Positions 11,220-19,248 of a DNA stretch of 19,248 nucleotides are shown in pieces. This stretch comes from an uncultured Collinsella sp. (lineage in GTDB: Bacteria > Actinomycetota > Coriobacteriia > Coriobacteriales > Coriobacteriaceae): positions 1-19,248 of the forward strand of contig CALGZX010000090.1 in the NCBI GenBank assembly GCA_937934165.1. Direction: 5' to 3'. The notes under the pieces were generated by a model. That model had not been told where the DNA came from and ran no database searches. It saw only the letters and a program-made list of their open reading frames with translations. The position numbers and the translations under genes are program-made. The stretch's first letter is position 1. Each line of letters starts with the position of its first letter.

Positions 11220-13943
11220 ATGGCAGCAACGGATATCGAGCGCGGACTCTCGACCGCCGAGGTCGAGGAGCGCATCGCCGCCGGTAAGATCAACCGCAAC
11301 ATGGAGCGCAAGACCAAGTCGGTCAAAGAGCTCATCATCGAGAACCTCTGCACGCTGTTCAATTTGATCAACGTGATCTTGGCTTTCCTGGTCATTTTGA
11401 CCGGTTCGTTTAAGAATCTGACGTTCCTGTTCGTGGTGTTCTTGAACACCGCTATCGGCGTCATTCAGTCCATGCGTTCCAAGAAGATGGTCGATAAGCT
11501 CACGCTGCTGACCTCCAAGAAGGCCATCGCGGTGCGCGACGGTGCCGAGGTGGAGCTCGACTTGGACCAGATCGTTCTCGACGACATCATCCGCCTGGGG
11601 CGCGGCGATCAGATTCCCGCTGACGCCGTGGTGGTTTCGGGCGAGGCGCTCGTGAACGAGAGCCTGCTGACGGGCGAGAGCGACCTTATTAAGAAACAGC
11701 CCGGTTCCGAGCTCATGAGCGGCAGCTTTATCGACTCGGGCTTGCTGCGCGCCCGCGTGATTCATGTCGGCGCCGACAACTACGTGGCCAAAATTAATAA
11801 CGAGGCCAAGTACGTCAAAAAGGTCAATTCCGAGATCATGAACGCGCTCAACGCCATCGTGCGCTTTGCGAGCATCATCATGATCCCGCTCGGTTTGGCG
11901 TTGTTTGCCTCGAGTGTGAGCGAGCTGTGGGATGGCGCGGGAACCCCGGGCGATAGCGCGCTTTCGTGGTGCTTCTCCGAGCTGTTGGCTGGTCATGTGC
12001 CTTCGTCGGCGCTGCTGTCCACGGTGGGCGCCCTGCTGGGCATAATCCCGCAAGGCCTGGTGCTGCTGACCTCGTCGGTGCTCGCCATCGCCACGGTGCG
12101 CCTGGCCCGCCGCAAGGTGCTGGCGCAGCAGCTCTACTGCATCGAGACGCTCGCTCGCGTCGACGTGCTGTGCCTGGACAAGACGGGCACTATCACGTCG
12201 GGCCGCATGGAGGTCGAGGGCACCTACCCGCTGCCTGTTGAGGGTGTTGGCTTTGGCGTGGACTCGGTCGAGGCGGCTGTTCCCGTCGATACCACAGTGC
12301 TCGATTTTGCGCTGGCTAACGTGGCACGTGCGACTTCGGCCGATGCCAACGAGACCTGCCAGGCGCTGCTCAACTATTACGCCGATCGCCCGGTCGAGGT
12401 GTCTGAGCCGCTGTCGGTCATTCCGTTCTCGTCGTCTAAAAAATGGAGTGGCGCTTCGTTTGCGCAGGGCTCCTACGTAATGGGCGCTGCGCAGTTTGTG
12501 CTTTCTGATCGTGTGTTTTCTCAGGTCGAGAACCGTGTCGCCGAGCTTGCCGATACCTGCCGCGTGCTCGTTGTGGCGCGCGTGGACGGCTTTACGCCCG
12601 ATGGCGATATGGTGGGCGTGGCCGAGCCCGTGGGCTTTGTGACCATCCGTGACGAGATTCGTACCTCGGCGGCCGAGACCATCGGCTACTTTAACGAGCA
12701 GGGCGTGACCCTCAACGTGATCAGTGGCGACGACCCGCGTACGGTGTCGTCGATCGCGCGCGTGGTGGGCGTGCCGGGGGCGGACGCTTATGTGGACGCC
12801 ACGACGCTCGACACGCCGGCCAAGCTCGATGCCGCAGTGGACCGCTACCATGTCTTTGGTCGTGTGACCCCGCAGCAGAAGCGCGAGCTCGTGCAGGCGC
12901 TCAAGCGCCGCGAGCACACCGTGGGCATGACGGGCGACGGCGTCAACGACGTGCTGGCTCTCAAGGAGGCCGACTGCTCCGTTGCCATGGCGGCCGGCTC
13001 CGATGCCGCGCGTAACGTGGCCGAGATCGTACTCGTCGACAACGACTTTGCCTCGATGCCCGCCGTGGTGGCCGAGGGCCGTCGCTCCATCAACAACCTG
13101 CAGCGTTCGGCCTCGCTGTTCCTGACCAAGACGCTGTTCTCGATGGGCCTGGCGGCGCTGTGCATTGCGCTGCCGCCGTATCCCTTCGAGCCCATCCAGA
13201 TGACGCTCATCAACTTCTTCTGCATCGGCGCGCCGGGCTTTGTGTTGGGCCTGGAGCCCAACAATGCTCGCGTGAAGGGTGCGTTTTTGACTAACGTACT
13301 CAAGCGTGCACTGCCGGCGTCGATTGCGGTCATTTTGGCTGCGGTGCTCGATATCTTTGTGGCGCGCGTGTTTGGCTTTAGCCAGCTCACGCTGTCTACG
13401 ATGTGCTTGCTTACGTCGTGCGCGGCGAGCGTCAGCCTGATCTGGCGCATCTCGCAGCCTCTCACGCCCTTACGTGTGGTGCTCTTTGTGTTTGTAGTCG
13501 CCGGCATCCTGGTGGGCGTTATCGGATTCCCAGAGCTGCTGTCTATTGCCAACCTGTCGATGGGCCAGATGGTTATCTTGGCTGTCATTGTGGTCTTTAC
13601 CTGCTCGGTGTTCTTTAAGCTCGCTACGATGATGGACTCGCTCAAGCCGCGTCGTCGTCATGCCGCAACTGGTTTTGGCCGCGGTGTGCGCGTCCACCTG
13701 GGTCGCGGTGGCGGCAAGGTGAGCTCGACGGGTTCGACGGCCGAGCGTTTTGCCAAGCGCTTCGCCGCCGACATGGCGCAGCGCCGCGAAGATCGCACCG
13801 CTCGCGAGGCCGAGGCCCGCGCACTCGAGGGTGTGGCCCAAGCCCAGCCCAAGAAAAAGAAGAGTACCGGAGCCAAGCGCTCTCGCGTGACCAAGTCCGC
13901 CCAAGGCATCAAAGTCTCGATGCCAAGCAAAAAGAAGAAGTAA
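11220..13943 (+). CDS. P-type cation-transporting ATPase, CtpE-like
   Basis: 907 residues from this start. The layout and spacing follow mycobacterial CtpE, a calcium-uptake pump: actuator TGES (151-154), the M4 segment IIPQGLVLLTSS (275-286), phosphorylation motif DKTGT (Asp320), nucleotide-binding KWSG (408-411), hinge TGDGVND (571-577), and a late membrane motif PGFVLGLEPNN. The M4 ion-site motif reads PQGL where most relatives have PEGL. After the last membrane helix a tail of about 98 residues (from 809) is rich in Arg, Gly, Ala and Lys and ends in four lysines; CtpE has no such tail. The ion is inferred as Ca2+ or similar, not shown. The start is uncertain: GTG 11205, ATG 11208 and ATG 11220 are all possible. 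11220 is chosen for GGGA six bases upstream and the best fit to the CtpE N-terminus. No promoter of its own is evident after the tRNA terminator. Confidence 0.92.
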   Translation: MAATDIERGLSTAEVEERIAAGKINRNMERKTKSVKELIIENLCTLFNLINVILAFLVILTGSFKNLTFLFVVFLNTAIGVIQSMRSKKMVDKLTLLTSKKAIAVRDGAEVELDLDQIVLDDIIRLGRGDQIPADAVVVSGEALVNESLLTGESDLIKKQPGSELMSGSFIDSGLLRARVIHVGADNYVAKINNEAKYVKKVNSEIMNALNAIVRFASIIMIPLGLALFASSVSELWDGAGTPGDSALSWCFSELLAGHVPSSALLSTVGALLGIIPQGLVLLTSSVLAIATVRLARRKVLAQQLYCIETLARVDVLCLDKTGTITSGRMEVEGTYPLPVEGVGFGVDSVEAAVPVDTTVLDFALANVARATSADANETCQALLNYYADRPVEVSEPLSVIPFSSSKKWSGASFAQGSYVMGAAQFVLSDRVFSQVENRVAELADTCRVLVVARVDGFTPDGDMVGVAEPVGFVTIRDEIRTSAAETIGYFNEQGVTLNVISGDDPRTVSSIARVVGVPGADAYVDATTLDTPAKLDAAVDRYHVFGRVTPQQKRELVQALKRREHTVGMTGDGVNDVLALKEADCSVAMAAGSDAARNVAEIVLVDNDFASMPAVVAEGRRSINNLQRSASLFLTKTLFSMGLAALCIALPPYPFEPIQMTLINFFCIGAPGFVLGLEPNNARVKGAFLTNVLKRALPASIAVILAAVLDIFVARVFGFSQLTLSTMCLLTSCAASVSLIWRISQPLTPLRVVLFVFVVAGILVGVIGFPELLSIANLSMGQMVILAVIVVFTCSVFFKLATMMDSLKPRRRHAATGFGRGVRVHLGRGGGKVSSTGSTAERFAKRFAADMAQRREDRTAREAEARALEGVAQAQPKKKKSTGAKRSRVTKSAQGIKVSMPSKKKK

Positions 13944-13997
13944 CTACGCGCCCTGGCGATGTTGAATTGGTGCCTTGCTCCAGAGGGGCCGTGGCGA

Positions 13998-14006
13998 TGT
14001 TATGCT
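13998..14006 (+). promoter_or_regulatory. Candidate extended -10 promoter for the zinc-ribbon gene
   Basis: TGTTATGCT fits an extended -10 element (TGn plus TATGCT). No -35 is seen at normal spacing. The transcript would start near 14013, about 34 bases before the GTG. Confidence 0.4.
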
Positions 14007-14046
14007 CTAACCTCGATTGTTTGAATTGCTTCGAAAAGAGGATGCC

Positions 14047-15189
14047 GTGATCTGCCCGCATTGCCTTAAGACTATCGAGGACGGCGCCTCGTTCTGCCCC
14101 TACTGCAACGCCTATGTGGGTCCGGGCGATGGTCCCGAGCACACCGAGTTCGTGTTCTGTGAGGGCTGCGGTGCCCGTCTTTCTCCGCATGATCGTACGT
14201 GCCCCAAATGCGGACGCCCCGCTCCGGGTATCCTCTCCGAGGACGCGGCCGCATCCGACTTGGCTGCGGGCCGCACGGCGGGCTTTCCGCGCCTAACGCA
14301 AGAACAGATCGATACCGAGGTGCCGCATGCGCCGGCCTCTGCCGCTGCAGTGCTTTCGGACGCCGCCGACCCCAATGAGACCTGCGTGCTGCCGGCTTTC
14401 GATAAGGATTTCGGTATCCCCAAGGTCGATATTCCCACACCCGTTTCCCTGCATGACGATGCTCAAAAACCCAAGCGCAAGGTGCACCCCGACGAGGACG
14501 CCTATCACAAGCACAAGCGTCATATTCCCAAGCCGCTTATCGTCATCGCGGTCCTTGCCCTTGTGTGCGGTGGTGCCTATTGGTTCGTGACGACTGATCC
14601 CATGGGTGTCATGCCTGGCTTCTATGACCAGTTTGGCCAGGCCGCGCAGACGACCTTCCCTACGCGCCAAAAAGGCGAGGCGACTGAGGACGATACCAAG
14701 CAGGACGATTCTGCCGAGGTGGTCCAGGAAGAAACCGTGCTGACCGATGATCAGCTCTATACCAGGCTCGACGGTCTGTATCAGACCATCGTGTCCTACG
14801 GTGACGAGGACCAGATCGGCGAGGTCATCGATTCCTTTAACAACGGCTATCTCCGAACGCCGCTGTCCACCCGTCAGGAGCTGTCGCAGAGTGCCTACGC
14901 CCTGCGCGACCAGATCAAAAAGACGCAAGATGAGCTCAACAACCTTAAGTACCAGGACGATACGGTCTATGCGGATGACATCGCCCACTTAAAGCAGCTT
15001 GCCGAGTGGATGTACGAGCGTGTCGACGTGATCTGCCAGAGTTGGGACATCTCGCTGGCCATTCCCGATGGCGAGTCGATGAGTTCCCACCAAAGCGAGA
15101 TCCTGGCTCCCATCGCGCAGGGCGGCAACAGCGCGCTGAACCAGTACGACGCCAATGTGGGTTCCTGGAAGCCGCAGCAGCGTTCCTAA
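14047..15189 (+). CDS. Membrane-anchored double zinc-ribbon protein of unknown function
   Basis: 380 residues. Two zinc ribbons stand at the N-terminus: CPHC...CPYC (Cys3, 6, 17, 20) and CEGC...CPKC (Cys38, 41, 52, 55). A low-complexity Ala/Asp-rich linker follows, then a basic stretch of His and Lys, one membrane helix (about 163-182), and an external domain of about 195 residues with acidic and predicted helical character and no motif I recognise. The basic residues before the helix put the ribbons in the cytoplasm. GTG at 14047 is chosen because GAGG lies five bases upstream and the protein then begins directly with the first ribbon, as zinc-ribbon membrane proteins commonly do; a TTG at 14017 would add ten residues. 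It could sense or scaffold at the envelope, but no function is shown. Confidence 0.85.
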   Translation: MICPHCLKTIEDGASFCPYCNAYVGPGDGPEHTEFVFCEGCGARLSPHDRTCPKCGRPAPGILSEDAAASDLAAGRTAGFPRLTQEQIDTEVPHAPASAAAVLSDAADPNETCVLPAFDKDFGIPKVDIPTPVSLHDDAQKPKRKVHPDEDAYHKHKRHIPKPLIVIAVLALVCGGAYWFVTTDPMGVMPGFYDQFGQAAQTTFPTRQKGEATEDDTKQDDSAEVVQEETVLTDDQLYTRLDGLYQTIVSYGDEDQIGEVIDSFNNGYLRTPLSTRQELSQSAYALRDQIKKTQDELNNLKYQDDTVYADDIAHLKQLAEWMYERVDVICQSWDISLAIPDGESMSSHQSEILAPIAQGGNSALNQYDANVGSWKPQQRS

Positions 15190-15227
15190 AATTAGTTCGC
15201 CATAGTCGGCATAACCTACGTGCGCAA

Positions 15228-15257
15228 TTGATGTAAGCCTGTGCTTATTGCTACAAT
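15228..15257 (+). promoter_or_regulatory. Promoter of the peptidyl-prolyl isomerase / TPR operon
   Basis: TTGATG, an 18-base spacer and TACAAT (15252-15257) lie about 40 bases before the ATG at 15297. Both hexamers are close to consensus. Confidence 0.6.
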
Positions 15258-15296
15258 TCGTACAAATATGCTTTAAACGCACGAGGAAGGAACCAC

Positions 15297-15839
15297 ATGT
15301 TTGGTTTTAAGAAAGAGCTCTACACGCCCGAGTATCAGCTTGCCGGCGACGAGTGCGCCGTAATCGAGACGTCGAAGGGTACCATCAAGGTCAAGTTTGA
15401 CGGCGAGGGCGCTCCCATTCATGTCGCGAACTTCTGCGAGCTTTCCACGATGGGTTTCTACGATGGCCTTAAGTTCCATCGCTATGTTCCCGGCTTCGTC
15501 ATTCAGGGCGGCGACCCCAATACCCGCGATATGTCCGGCGCCGACGTCGCTGCCGGTCTTGAGGGCCCCGACGGCATGCCCGGTACCGGTGGCCCCGGCT
15601 ACTGCATCAAGGGCGAGTTTGCCACCAATCCGCGCAACAGCCATGTCGATGGCGCCCTTGCCATGGCACGCTCCATGGACCCCGATTCCGCGGGTTCGCA
15701 GTTCTACTTCTGCCTGGGCGCCCAGCATAACCTCGATTCCGGTTACACCGTCTTTGGTACCACGGTCGAGGGTCTCGATGTGATTTCGCAGCTGCGTGCC
15801 GGCGACGAGATCGTCCATGTCGAGATCGTTCACGAGTAA
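15297..15839 (+). CDS. Peptidyl-prolyl cis-trans isomerase, cyclophilin type
   Basis: 180 residues, close to the size of bacterial PpiB-like enzymes. It catalyses proline isomerisation during protein folding. Core motifs: FHRYVPGFVIQGGDP (catalytic His-Arg pair), GTGGPGYCIKGEF, ALAMARSMDPDSAGSQFYF, and YTVFGTTVEGLDVI. The loop between QGGDP and GTGGPG is about 15 residues longer than in compact cyclophilins. The tryptophan that binds cyclosporin in the human enzyme is absent, as in many bacterial forms. No signal peptide or membrane segment is present, so it is cytoplasmic. The ATG has AGGAAGG six bases upstream. The TPR gene follows after 11 bases, so the two form an operon. Confidence 0.94.
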   Translation: MFGFKKELYTPEYQLAGDECAVIETSKGTIKVKFDGEGAPIHVANFCELSTMGFYDGLKFHRYVPGFVIQGGDPNTRDMSGADVAAGLEGPDGMPGTGGPGYCIKGEFATNPRNSHVDGALAMARSMDPDSAGSQFYFCLGAQHNLDSGYTVFGTTVEGLDVISQLRAGDEIVHVEIVHE

Positions 15840-15850
15840 AGGGGATTTCC

Positions 15851-17155
15851 TTGAATAGCCAGCTGATCCAACAGGGCCGCGCCGCTTACCGCGCGGGTGA
15901 TTTTTCCGCTGCAGCCCAGATGCTTGGGGCGGCAAAGACTCCCGATGAGATTATGGGCGAGGCCGATCACCTTCGTGGCAACGCCTTGATGCACCTGGGC
16001 ATGTATGCCGAGGCCGCCGAGGCTTATGCTGCCGCCCTCAACGACGGCACCTACGGCAAGCGCGGCGCGCTGCTCACCAACCGCGGCAAGGCACTCGCCG
16101 CCGTGGGCGACTACACGACGGCCGCTCAGGCGTTCTCTGCTGCTACGCAGGATGCTTCCTATGCCACGCCGTTCAAGGCCTATCTGGGCCTGGGTAACGC
16201 GCTGTTCCAGTCGGGCGACTATGCCAACGCGGGTACTGCCTTCCGTCAGGCTGCCATCGACGGCGCCAATCCGGCTCCTGCCGCCGCACTCGGCGAGCTT
16301 GGTCGTTGCTTCATTAAGCTCGGCCGTCCGGCGGATGCCGTGGAGACCTACCGCACGGCTATCGACTTTGCCGGCCCCCGCGACGACACGCGTGCGCTCA
16401 ACGCCGGCATGGGTCAGGCACTTTCTGCCGCCGGCCGCCCCTCCGACGCACTCGACGCCTTTAACGCCGCTACTGCCGATGGCATCTACCAGCTCACCTC
16501 CGAGCAGGCCGATGAGCTTGCCCGCGTGCACGATTCGCTTGCCGCGCTGTCTGCCCAGACGGCTATGGCCACGGCTCCGGCGCCCGCGATGGACGCTCCT
16601 GCCGTCGATCCGCTCGATCCTACGGGCGCGACCGGTCAGTTTATGCCCGATCCCTCGGACACCGGCTTCTTTACGCTGTCCGAGTCCGAGATGGTCCAGC
16701 AGGACCGTCAGGATCGTAAGCAGGCCAAGGTTCGTCGCCGCCATCGCCACACGGGTCTCAAAGTCTTCATCGTGCTGCTTCTGCTCATTTTGATCGCCGC
16801 GGGCGGTCTGGGCTTTGCCTACACGCGCGGCTTTGGCTTCCCGTCCCAGGAGTCTGTCGTTACCGATCTGTTCCAGGCTGCCGGCGACGGTGACACCGCA
16901 AAGGCCGAGTCTTGCCTGGCCTCGAGCCTGTCCGAGGACGCCAAGTCGATGATCATCTCCTCGATTCCGCAGGGTGCCACCGTGTCCGTCGAGGGCATGG
17001 ATCAGTCCATGACCGAGACGACCGCTAAGGTTAAGGCATCGCTGTCCAAGGGCGGCGAGCAGGAGTACACCGTCAAATTCGTGCGCTCCGATAACCATAT
17101 CGGCTGGGCCGTTTCCTCGCTCGATATGGATTTCTCGGCTGCTGACAACCAGTAG
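15851..17155 (+). CDS. Membrane-anchored TPR protein with external C-terminal domain
   Basis: 434 residues. About residues 1-235 are helical tetratricopeptide-like repeats, with recurring G-x-Y/F-x-x-A patterns (AYRAGDFSAAAQML, AVGDYTTAAQAF, QSGDYANAGTAF, KLGRPADAVETY, AAGRPSDALDAF). A Pro/Ala/Asp-rich linker follows, then a basic stretch, one membrane helix (about 305-327), and an external domain of about 105 residues resembling small NTF2-like or DUF4878-like folds (FPSQESVVTDLFQAAGDGDT); that resemblance is tentative. The TTG start is supported by AAAGGGGA about six bases upstream, overlapping the end of the isomerase gene. TPR domains usually hold protein partners, here on the cytoplasmic face. 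The partner is unknown; mreBC lie next downstream. Confidence 0.88.
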   Translation: MNSQLIQQGRAAYRAGDFSAAAQMLGAAKTPDEIMGEADHLRGNALMHLGMYAEAAEAYAAALNDGTYGKRGALLTNRGKALAAVGDYTTAAQAFSAATQDASYATPFKAYLGLGNALFQSGDYANAGTAFRQAAIDGANPAPAAALGELGRCFIKLGRPADAVETYRTAIDFAGPRDDTRALNAGMGQALSAAGRPSDALDAFNAATADGIYQLTSEQADELARVHDSLAALSAQTAMATAPAPAMDAPAVDPLDPTGATGQFMPDPSDTGFFTLSESEMVQQDRQDRKQAKVRRRHRHTGLKVFIVLLLLILIAAGGLGFAYTRGFGFPSQESVVTDLFQAAGDGDTAKAESCLASSLSEDAKSMIISSIPQGATVSVEGMDQSMTETTAKVKASLSKGGEQEYTVKFVRSDNHIGWAVSSLDMDFSAADNQ

Positions 17156-17177
17156 TGACCTTATGGGATTTAGCTTT

Positions 17178-17210
17178 GCCCGGCGCTTCACCGCAAGTGA
17201 GGTGCCGGGC
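17178..17210 (+). terminator. Hairpin after the TPR gene, possible terminator
   Basis: GCCCGGCGCTTCAC pairs with GTGAGGTGCCGGGC (14 positions including two G-U pairs, five-base loop). It is followed by TTGCGC rather than a T run, so it may be a weak terminator or an mRNA end-protecting hairpin between the TPR gene and mreB. Confidence 0.45.
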
Positions 17211-17270
17211 TTGCGCTAGTATGATGAGCTAGTAGTTTTCCAGCAATCATCCAACACATCAGGAGTTGCG

Positions 17271-18314
17271 TTGTTTTCTTTGATGGATATGTTCTTCGGT
17301 AGCTATGCGGGCGATCTTGCCATCGACCTCGGCACCGCAAATACGCTTGTCTCCGTGCGCGGCAAGGGCATCGTCATTCGCGAGCCCTCTGTTGTCGCCA
17401 TCGACAAGAACGACGAGCGCATCCTGGCGGTCGGTATCGAGGCAAAGCGCATGCTCGGCCGTACGCCCGGCAACATCGTGGCCGTTCGTCCCCTGAAGGA
17501 CGGCGTCATCGCCGACTTCGATGTTACCGAGGCCATGCTTCGCTACTTTATCGACAAGGCGTCCGAGAAGCGCTATCCGTGGACCCCGCGTCCGCGCGTT
17601 GTCGTCTGCGTTCCTTCCGGCGTCACGTCGGTCGAGAAGCGAGCTGTCTTTGAGGCCACGATCCAGGCCGGTGCCCGCCAGGCCTATCTGATCGAAGAGC
17701 CTATGGCCGCCGCTATCGGCGCCGACCTGCCCGTCGAGGAACCCACCGGCTCCATGGTCATCGACATCGGTGGCGGTACCACCGAGGTCGCTGTTATCGC
17801 TATGGGCGGCATCGTCGTCTCGCAGTCCATCCGTATTGCCGGTGACGAGTTCGACCAGGCCATCCTTACGCACGTTCGCGATGCCTACAACCTGGCCATC
17901 GGCGAGCGTACGGCAGAGGACATCAAGATCAAGGTCGGTTCCGCCGTGCCGCTCAAGGACGAGCTCGACGTCGAGGTCAACGGCCGCGACGTGATCACCG
18001 GTCTGCCCAAGACCGTGCGCATCGAGAGCGAGGAGATTCGTCGCGCACTCAACAAGCCACTCGACGAGATGGCCAAGGCCGTCAAGGACGCACTCGACGC
18101 TACGCCTCCCGATCTTGCCTCGGACCTTATGTACTACGGCATTTTGCTGACCGGTGGCGGTGCGCTGCTGCGCGGTCTCGACGTGCGCCTGCGCGATGAG
18201 ACCGGTGTTTCGGTCAACGTCAGCCCCACGGCGCTCGATAATGTCGTTAACGGCTGCGCCCGCGTGCTCGAGGCCAATGCGTTTGATGGCGGCTTCGTCC
18301 AGACCAATGCTTAA
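17271..18314 (+). CDS. mreB: Rod-shape protein MreB, actin-like
   Basis: 347 residues, normal for MreB. It forms membrane-associated ATP-dependent filaments that guide side-wall peptidoglycan synthesis. Actin-fold motifs: phosphate loop 1 IDLGTANTLV (18-27), phosphate loop 2 VIDIGGGTTEVAV, and adenosine loop LLTGGGALLRGL, with IEEPMAAAIGADLP and IAGDEFDQAI as further MreB signatures. The N-terminal MFSLMDMFFG is hydrophobic and could act as a membrane-touching helix. The TTG start is chosen because AGGAG lies five bases upstream; the in-frame ATG at 17283 would be 17 away. mreC follows after 21 bases, with its ribosome site in the gap. Confidence 0.97.
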   Translation: MFSLMDMFFGSYAGDLAIDLGTANTLVSVRGKGIVIREPSVVAIDKNDERILAVGIEAKRMLGRTPGNIVAVRPLKDGVIADFDVTEAMLRYFIDKASEKRYPWTPRPRVVVCVPSGVTSVEKRAVFEATIQAGARQAYLIEEPMAAAIGADLPVEEPTGSMVIDIGGGTTEVAVIAMGGIVVSQSIRIAGDEFDQAILTHVRDAYNLAIGERTAEDIKIKVGSAVPLKDELDVEVNGRDVITGLPKTVRIESEEIRRALNKPLDEMAKAVKDALDATPPDLASDLMYYGILLTGGGALLRGLDVRLRDETGVSVNVSPTALDNVVNGCARVLEANAFDGGFVQTNA

Positions 18315-18335
18315 TTTCCAAAAGGTGGATTCCAT

Positions 18336-19248
18336 TTGGCACGATCTTCGGGTTTCTCCACAAATCTGAATACCAAGCGACAATCAACGGGTATGCGCCC
18401 GTTGATTGTTTTCAGCCTGATTTCGGTGTTGCTGCTCACGTTTTACATCCGCGAGGGCGAGGCAGGGCCGATTCATGCCGTGCGTTCGGGCGTAACGACG
18501 ATTACCTCTCCGGTGCGCTTTGTGGGCTCGGCTGTGGCGGCTCCCTTCAATGCGATTGGCAACGTGTTCTCTAACCTAACGGCGTCGCAGGACACGCTCG
18601 ACGAGCTCAAGAAGCAAAATGAGGAGCTGACCTCTAAGGTCGCCGAGCTTTCTGAGGCTCAAAAGACCGCTGAGCGTCTGGAGGGGCTGGTCGGCCTGCA
18701 GTCGACCTACAACCTCAAATCGACCGCAGCCCGTATCGTTGGTGCCTCGGGCGATGCCTGGACCTCGACCGTCACGATTGATAAGGGTTCTGCCGACGGG
18801 CTTACCATCAACATGCCTGTGACGAGTTCGGCCGGTGTTATCGGCCAGATCATCGAAGTCTCGGCCAAAACGTCCACCGTGCGCCTGATTGGCGACGAGA
18901 ACTCCGGCGTATCCGCCATGGTGCAGGACACGCGCGCCCAGGGCATGCTGCAGGGTCAGGCTGACGGCACGCTGCGTCTTGAGTACGTGAGCGTCGACTC
19001 CGATGTTAAGGTTGGCGACATCATCGTGACCTCGGGCATCGGTGGCGTGTTCCCCAAGGGTCTACCGCTCGGCACCGTCTCGTCGGTTGAGAAATCGGCA
19101 AACGACGTGTACTACACCATTGTGGTGCGCGCTCAGACCACGGCCGAGAACAACGAGGAAGTGCTGGTCATCACCTCGCTGACCGACGAACAGTCGGCTT
19201 CGGATGAGGACGTGAGCACCGCTAATAGCACGCCGCAGGGAACGTCGC
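18336..19248 (+). CDS. mreC: Rod-shape-determining protein MreC (cut by window edge)
   Basis: 304 codons are visible and the stop lies beyond the window. MreC is a membrane-anchored scaffold of the elongasome that works with MreB, MreD, RodA and PBP2. Visible parts: a short basic cytoplasmic end, membrane helix (about 22-38), coiled coil (about 85-122, DELKKQNEELTSKVAELSEA), and the beta-rich domain with GDAWTSTVTIDKGSADGL, GVIGQIIEVSAKTSTVRLI and VGDIIVTSGIGGVFPKGLPLG, all standard for MreC. The TTG start has AAAGGTGG seven bases upstream; ATG 18393, just before the helix, is the alternative. The last visible stretch is acidic and Ser/Thr-rich, probably the start of a disordered tail. Confidence 0.95.
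   Translation, partial: MARSSGFSTNLNTKRQSTGMRPLIVFSLISVLLLTFYIREGEAGPIHAVRSGVTTITSPVRFVGSAVAAPFNAIGNVFSNLTASQDTLDELKKQNEELTSKVAELSEAQKTAERLEGLVGLQSTYNLKSTAARIVGASGDAWTSTVTIDKGSADGLTINMPVTSSAGVIGQIIEVSAKTSTVRLIGDENSGVSAMVQDTRAQGMLQGQADGTLRLEYVSVDSDVKVGDIIVTSGIGGVFPKGLPLGTVSSVEKSANDVYYTIVVRAQTTAENNEEVLVITSLTDEQSASDEDVSTANSTPQGTS

Noticed and set aside
11190..12917. 575-codon open frame on the minus strand opposite the P-type ATPase
   Set aside because: It is His/Arg-rich and lacks any family motif, and the plus strand encodes an unmistakable P-type ATPase.
13954..14001. Ten-base direct repeat TGGCGATGTT (13954-13963 and 13992-14001)
   Set aside because: Only two copies, 38 bases apart, with no symmetry; too little to call an operator.
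15830..17191. 453-codon minus-strand frame opposite the TPR gene
   Set aside because: Gly/Arg/His-rich shadow; the plus strand has a start with ribosome site, TPR repeats and a membrane helix.

Overview
The window comes from a GC-rich, monoderm actinobacterium. Protein style, the gene set and the frequent GTG/TTG starts suggest a gut member of the Coriobacteriia such as Collinsella; this is an inference from family resemblance, not a database result. It is ordinary chromosome: no phage, integrase, IS transposase or CRISPR array was seen, and no stretch over 300 bases lacks a gene.

Region 1 (1-2235) is a surface-glycan locus. The start of a family 2 glycosyltransferase runs off the left edge on the minus strand. 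Diverging from it are the permease and ATPase of a Wzm/Wzt (TagG/TagH)-type polysaccharide exporter, then tRNA-Arg(UCU) and a strong hairpin terminator.

Region 2 (2298-10973) is the centrepiece: an eight-gene minus-strand operon encoding the whole shikimate pathway plus the committed steps to phenylalanine and tyrosine. In transcription order it is DAHP synthase (aroF type), tyrA, aroB, aroA, aroC, pheA, a fused aroE-aroK, and aroQ. Several junctions overlap or nearly touch, which implies translational coupling. The operon lies opposite to all its neighbours and sits between two tRNA-Arg genes. Three structures in it are not explained by the genes. One is a terminator-like hairpin between a weak promoter and the first gene (candidate attenuator, with a possible near-leaderless leader peptide). 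One is a perfect 16-bp-arm palindrome between aroEK and aroQ. One is a 127-base element with 37-base inverted arms between aroC and pheA.

Region 3 (11026-13943) has tRNA-Arg(CCG) with a clear promoter and terminator, then a CtpE-like P-type ATPase with a long basic C-terminal tail.

Region 4 (13998-19248) holds a membrane-anchored double zinc-ribbon protein, a cyclophilin-type peptidyl-prolyl isomerase coupled to a membrane-anchored TPR protein, then mreB and the start of mreC, which runs off the right edge. The zinc-ribbon and TPR proteins share one design (cytoplasmic N-terminal domain, basic linker, one membrane helix, external domain). Their placement beside mreBC suggests an envelope role, but nothing in the sequence proves a function.
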